Of a stretch of DNA of 60,209 nt, positions 60,023 through 60,209 are shown in pieces (the first letter of the stretch is position 1; each line of letters starts with the position of its first letter). The notes below the pieces were generated by a model. It made no database searches and had not been told where the DNA came from. It worked only from the letters and a program-made list of their open reading frames with translations. The translations under genes were made by a program, and so were the position numbers. The DNA is from Caryophanales bacterium. Lineage in GTDB: Bacteria > Bacillota_I > Bacilli_A > Izemoplasmatales > UBA1188. Location of the stretch: the NCBI GenBank assembly GCA_016287865.1, contig JAEEXP010000004.1, positions 1 to 60,209 on the forward strand. Direction: 5' to 3'.

Positions 60023-60209
60023 ATGGTTAAAAAGTTTTTTTCTGAATTCCTAGCAACAGCCATTCTAGTATTAATCGGTTGTGGAACAGCTATGGGACTC
60101 ACATTCGCAGGACAAGCTGGAACTGCTGGCGCAGTAGTAGCTATTGCAGCAGCATTCGGTATGTCTATTATGGTTCTCGCATACACTGTAGGACCAATCA
60201 GTGGCGGTA
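60023..60209 (+). CDS. Aquaporin / MIP family channel, truncated by the window edge
   Basis: Only the first 62 residues are present. They show a short basic start (MVKKFFSEFLATAILVLIG), the glycine- and alanine-rich first helices and the sequence AYTVGPISGG, which precedes the first NPA motif (expected GHxNPA) in aquaporins and glycerol facilitators. The start has GGAGGG at 60011-60016, and a TATAAT box at 59979-59984 is a likely -10. Whether it transports water or glycerol cannot be seen from this fragment. The reverse-strand frame across it is not a gene. Confidence 0.88.
   Translation, partial: MVKKFFSEFLATAILVLIGCGTAMGLTFAGQAGTAGAVVAIAAAFGMSIMVLAYTVGPISGG

Noticed and set aside
59932-60186. 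Reverse-strand open frame of 84 codons
   Set aside because: It is the complement of the aquaporin start, which has a clear ribosome site and MIP motifs.

Overview
This 60.2 kb window looks like a chromosomal segment of an anaerobic, very AT-rich Gram-positive-lineage bacterium (Bacilli/Mollicutes-type). The evidence is gene order and content: comEC-comEA next to rsfS-yqeK-yqeH-yqeG, recD2, a two-gene heterodimeric ABC exporter, HU, walJ-like, yhaM, mntP, rubrerythrin and superoxide reductase. All Trp codons I checked are TGG and TGA serves as a stop (comEA, yqeG, rdgB, yigZ), so the mycoplasma UGA=Trp code does not apply. I cannot name the genus. No rRNA, CRISPR array, insertion sequence or prophage is visible. 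There is one tRNA, with anticodon CUG (Gln). Coding density is very high and no gap reaches 300 bases.

Layout. 1-4.7 kb (minus): a comEC interrupted by an in-frame TAA, then comEA and the ribosome-assembly/silencing genes rsfS, yqeK, yqeH, yqeG. 4.7-7.8 kb (minus): nucleoside hydrolase and recD2. 7.9-10 kb (plus): pepT and a ywaF-like membrane gene. 10-14.4 kb (minus): a DMT transporter, then the operon ureohydrolase / two-domain SpeD-like protein / proS. 14.4-22 kb: a TPR protein with degenerate GGDEF and EAL domains, a YfcE-type phosphodiesterase, rdgB, a CPBP protease, YccF, a PTS EIIC-EAL fusion and HU. 22-30 kb: DUF3737 protein, COG2509 flavoprotein, prolyl-aminopeptidase-like hydrolase, a DUF2089/HAAS-DUF4097/membrane operon, and two unknown membrane proteins with superoxide reductase and rubrerythrin. 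29.4-30.5 kb: a RhuM-like gene behind a leader that holds a 30-codon ORF and a terminator. 30.5-34 kb: the ABC exporter pair.

34-41.4 kb is a Leloir galactose locus: galE on the minus strand, divergent from galM-galT-galK, followed by a DUF362 protein and a membrane-anchored SGNH hydrolase. 41.4-43.9 kb carries a peptidase E-like gene, a choline-kinase-like phosphotransferase and a WalJ-like MBL protein. 44-50.1 kb holds two giant extracytoplasmic proteins (1180 and 833 aa). I read them as paralogous, highly divergent PrsA/SurA-parvulin-type foldases driven by a promoter with an operator-like dyad. 50.2-57.3 kb: yhaM, type I pullulanase, cca and a lipoprotein (minus), then yigZ and apbE (plus). 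57.3-60.2 kb: a zinc-ribbon membrane protein, mntP, class II aldolase, an anchored hypothetical protein and the start of an aquaporin.

The most unusual items are the two-domain SpeD-like protein beside an agmatinase-type gene, the giant foldase-like pair, the in-frame stop in comEC, the c-di-GMP-type proteins (one apparently active EIIC-EAL, one catalytically dead), a WalJ homologue lacking a metal-ligand Asp, and a set of AT-rich inverted repeats centred on promoter -10 boxes.
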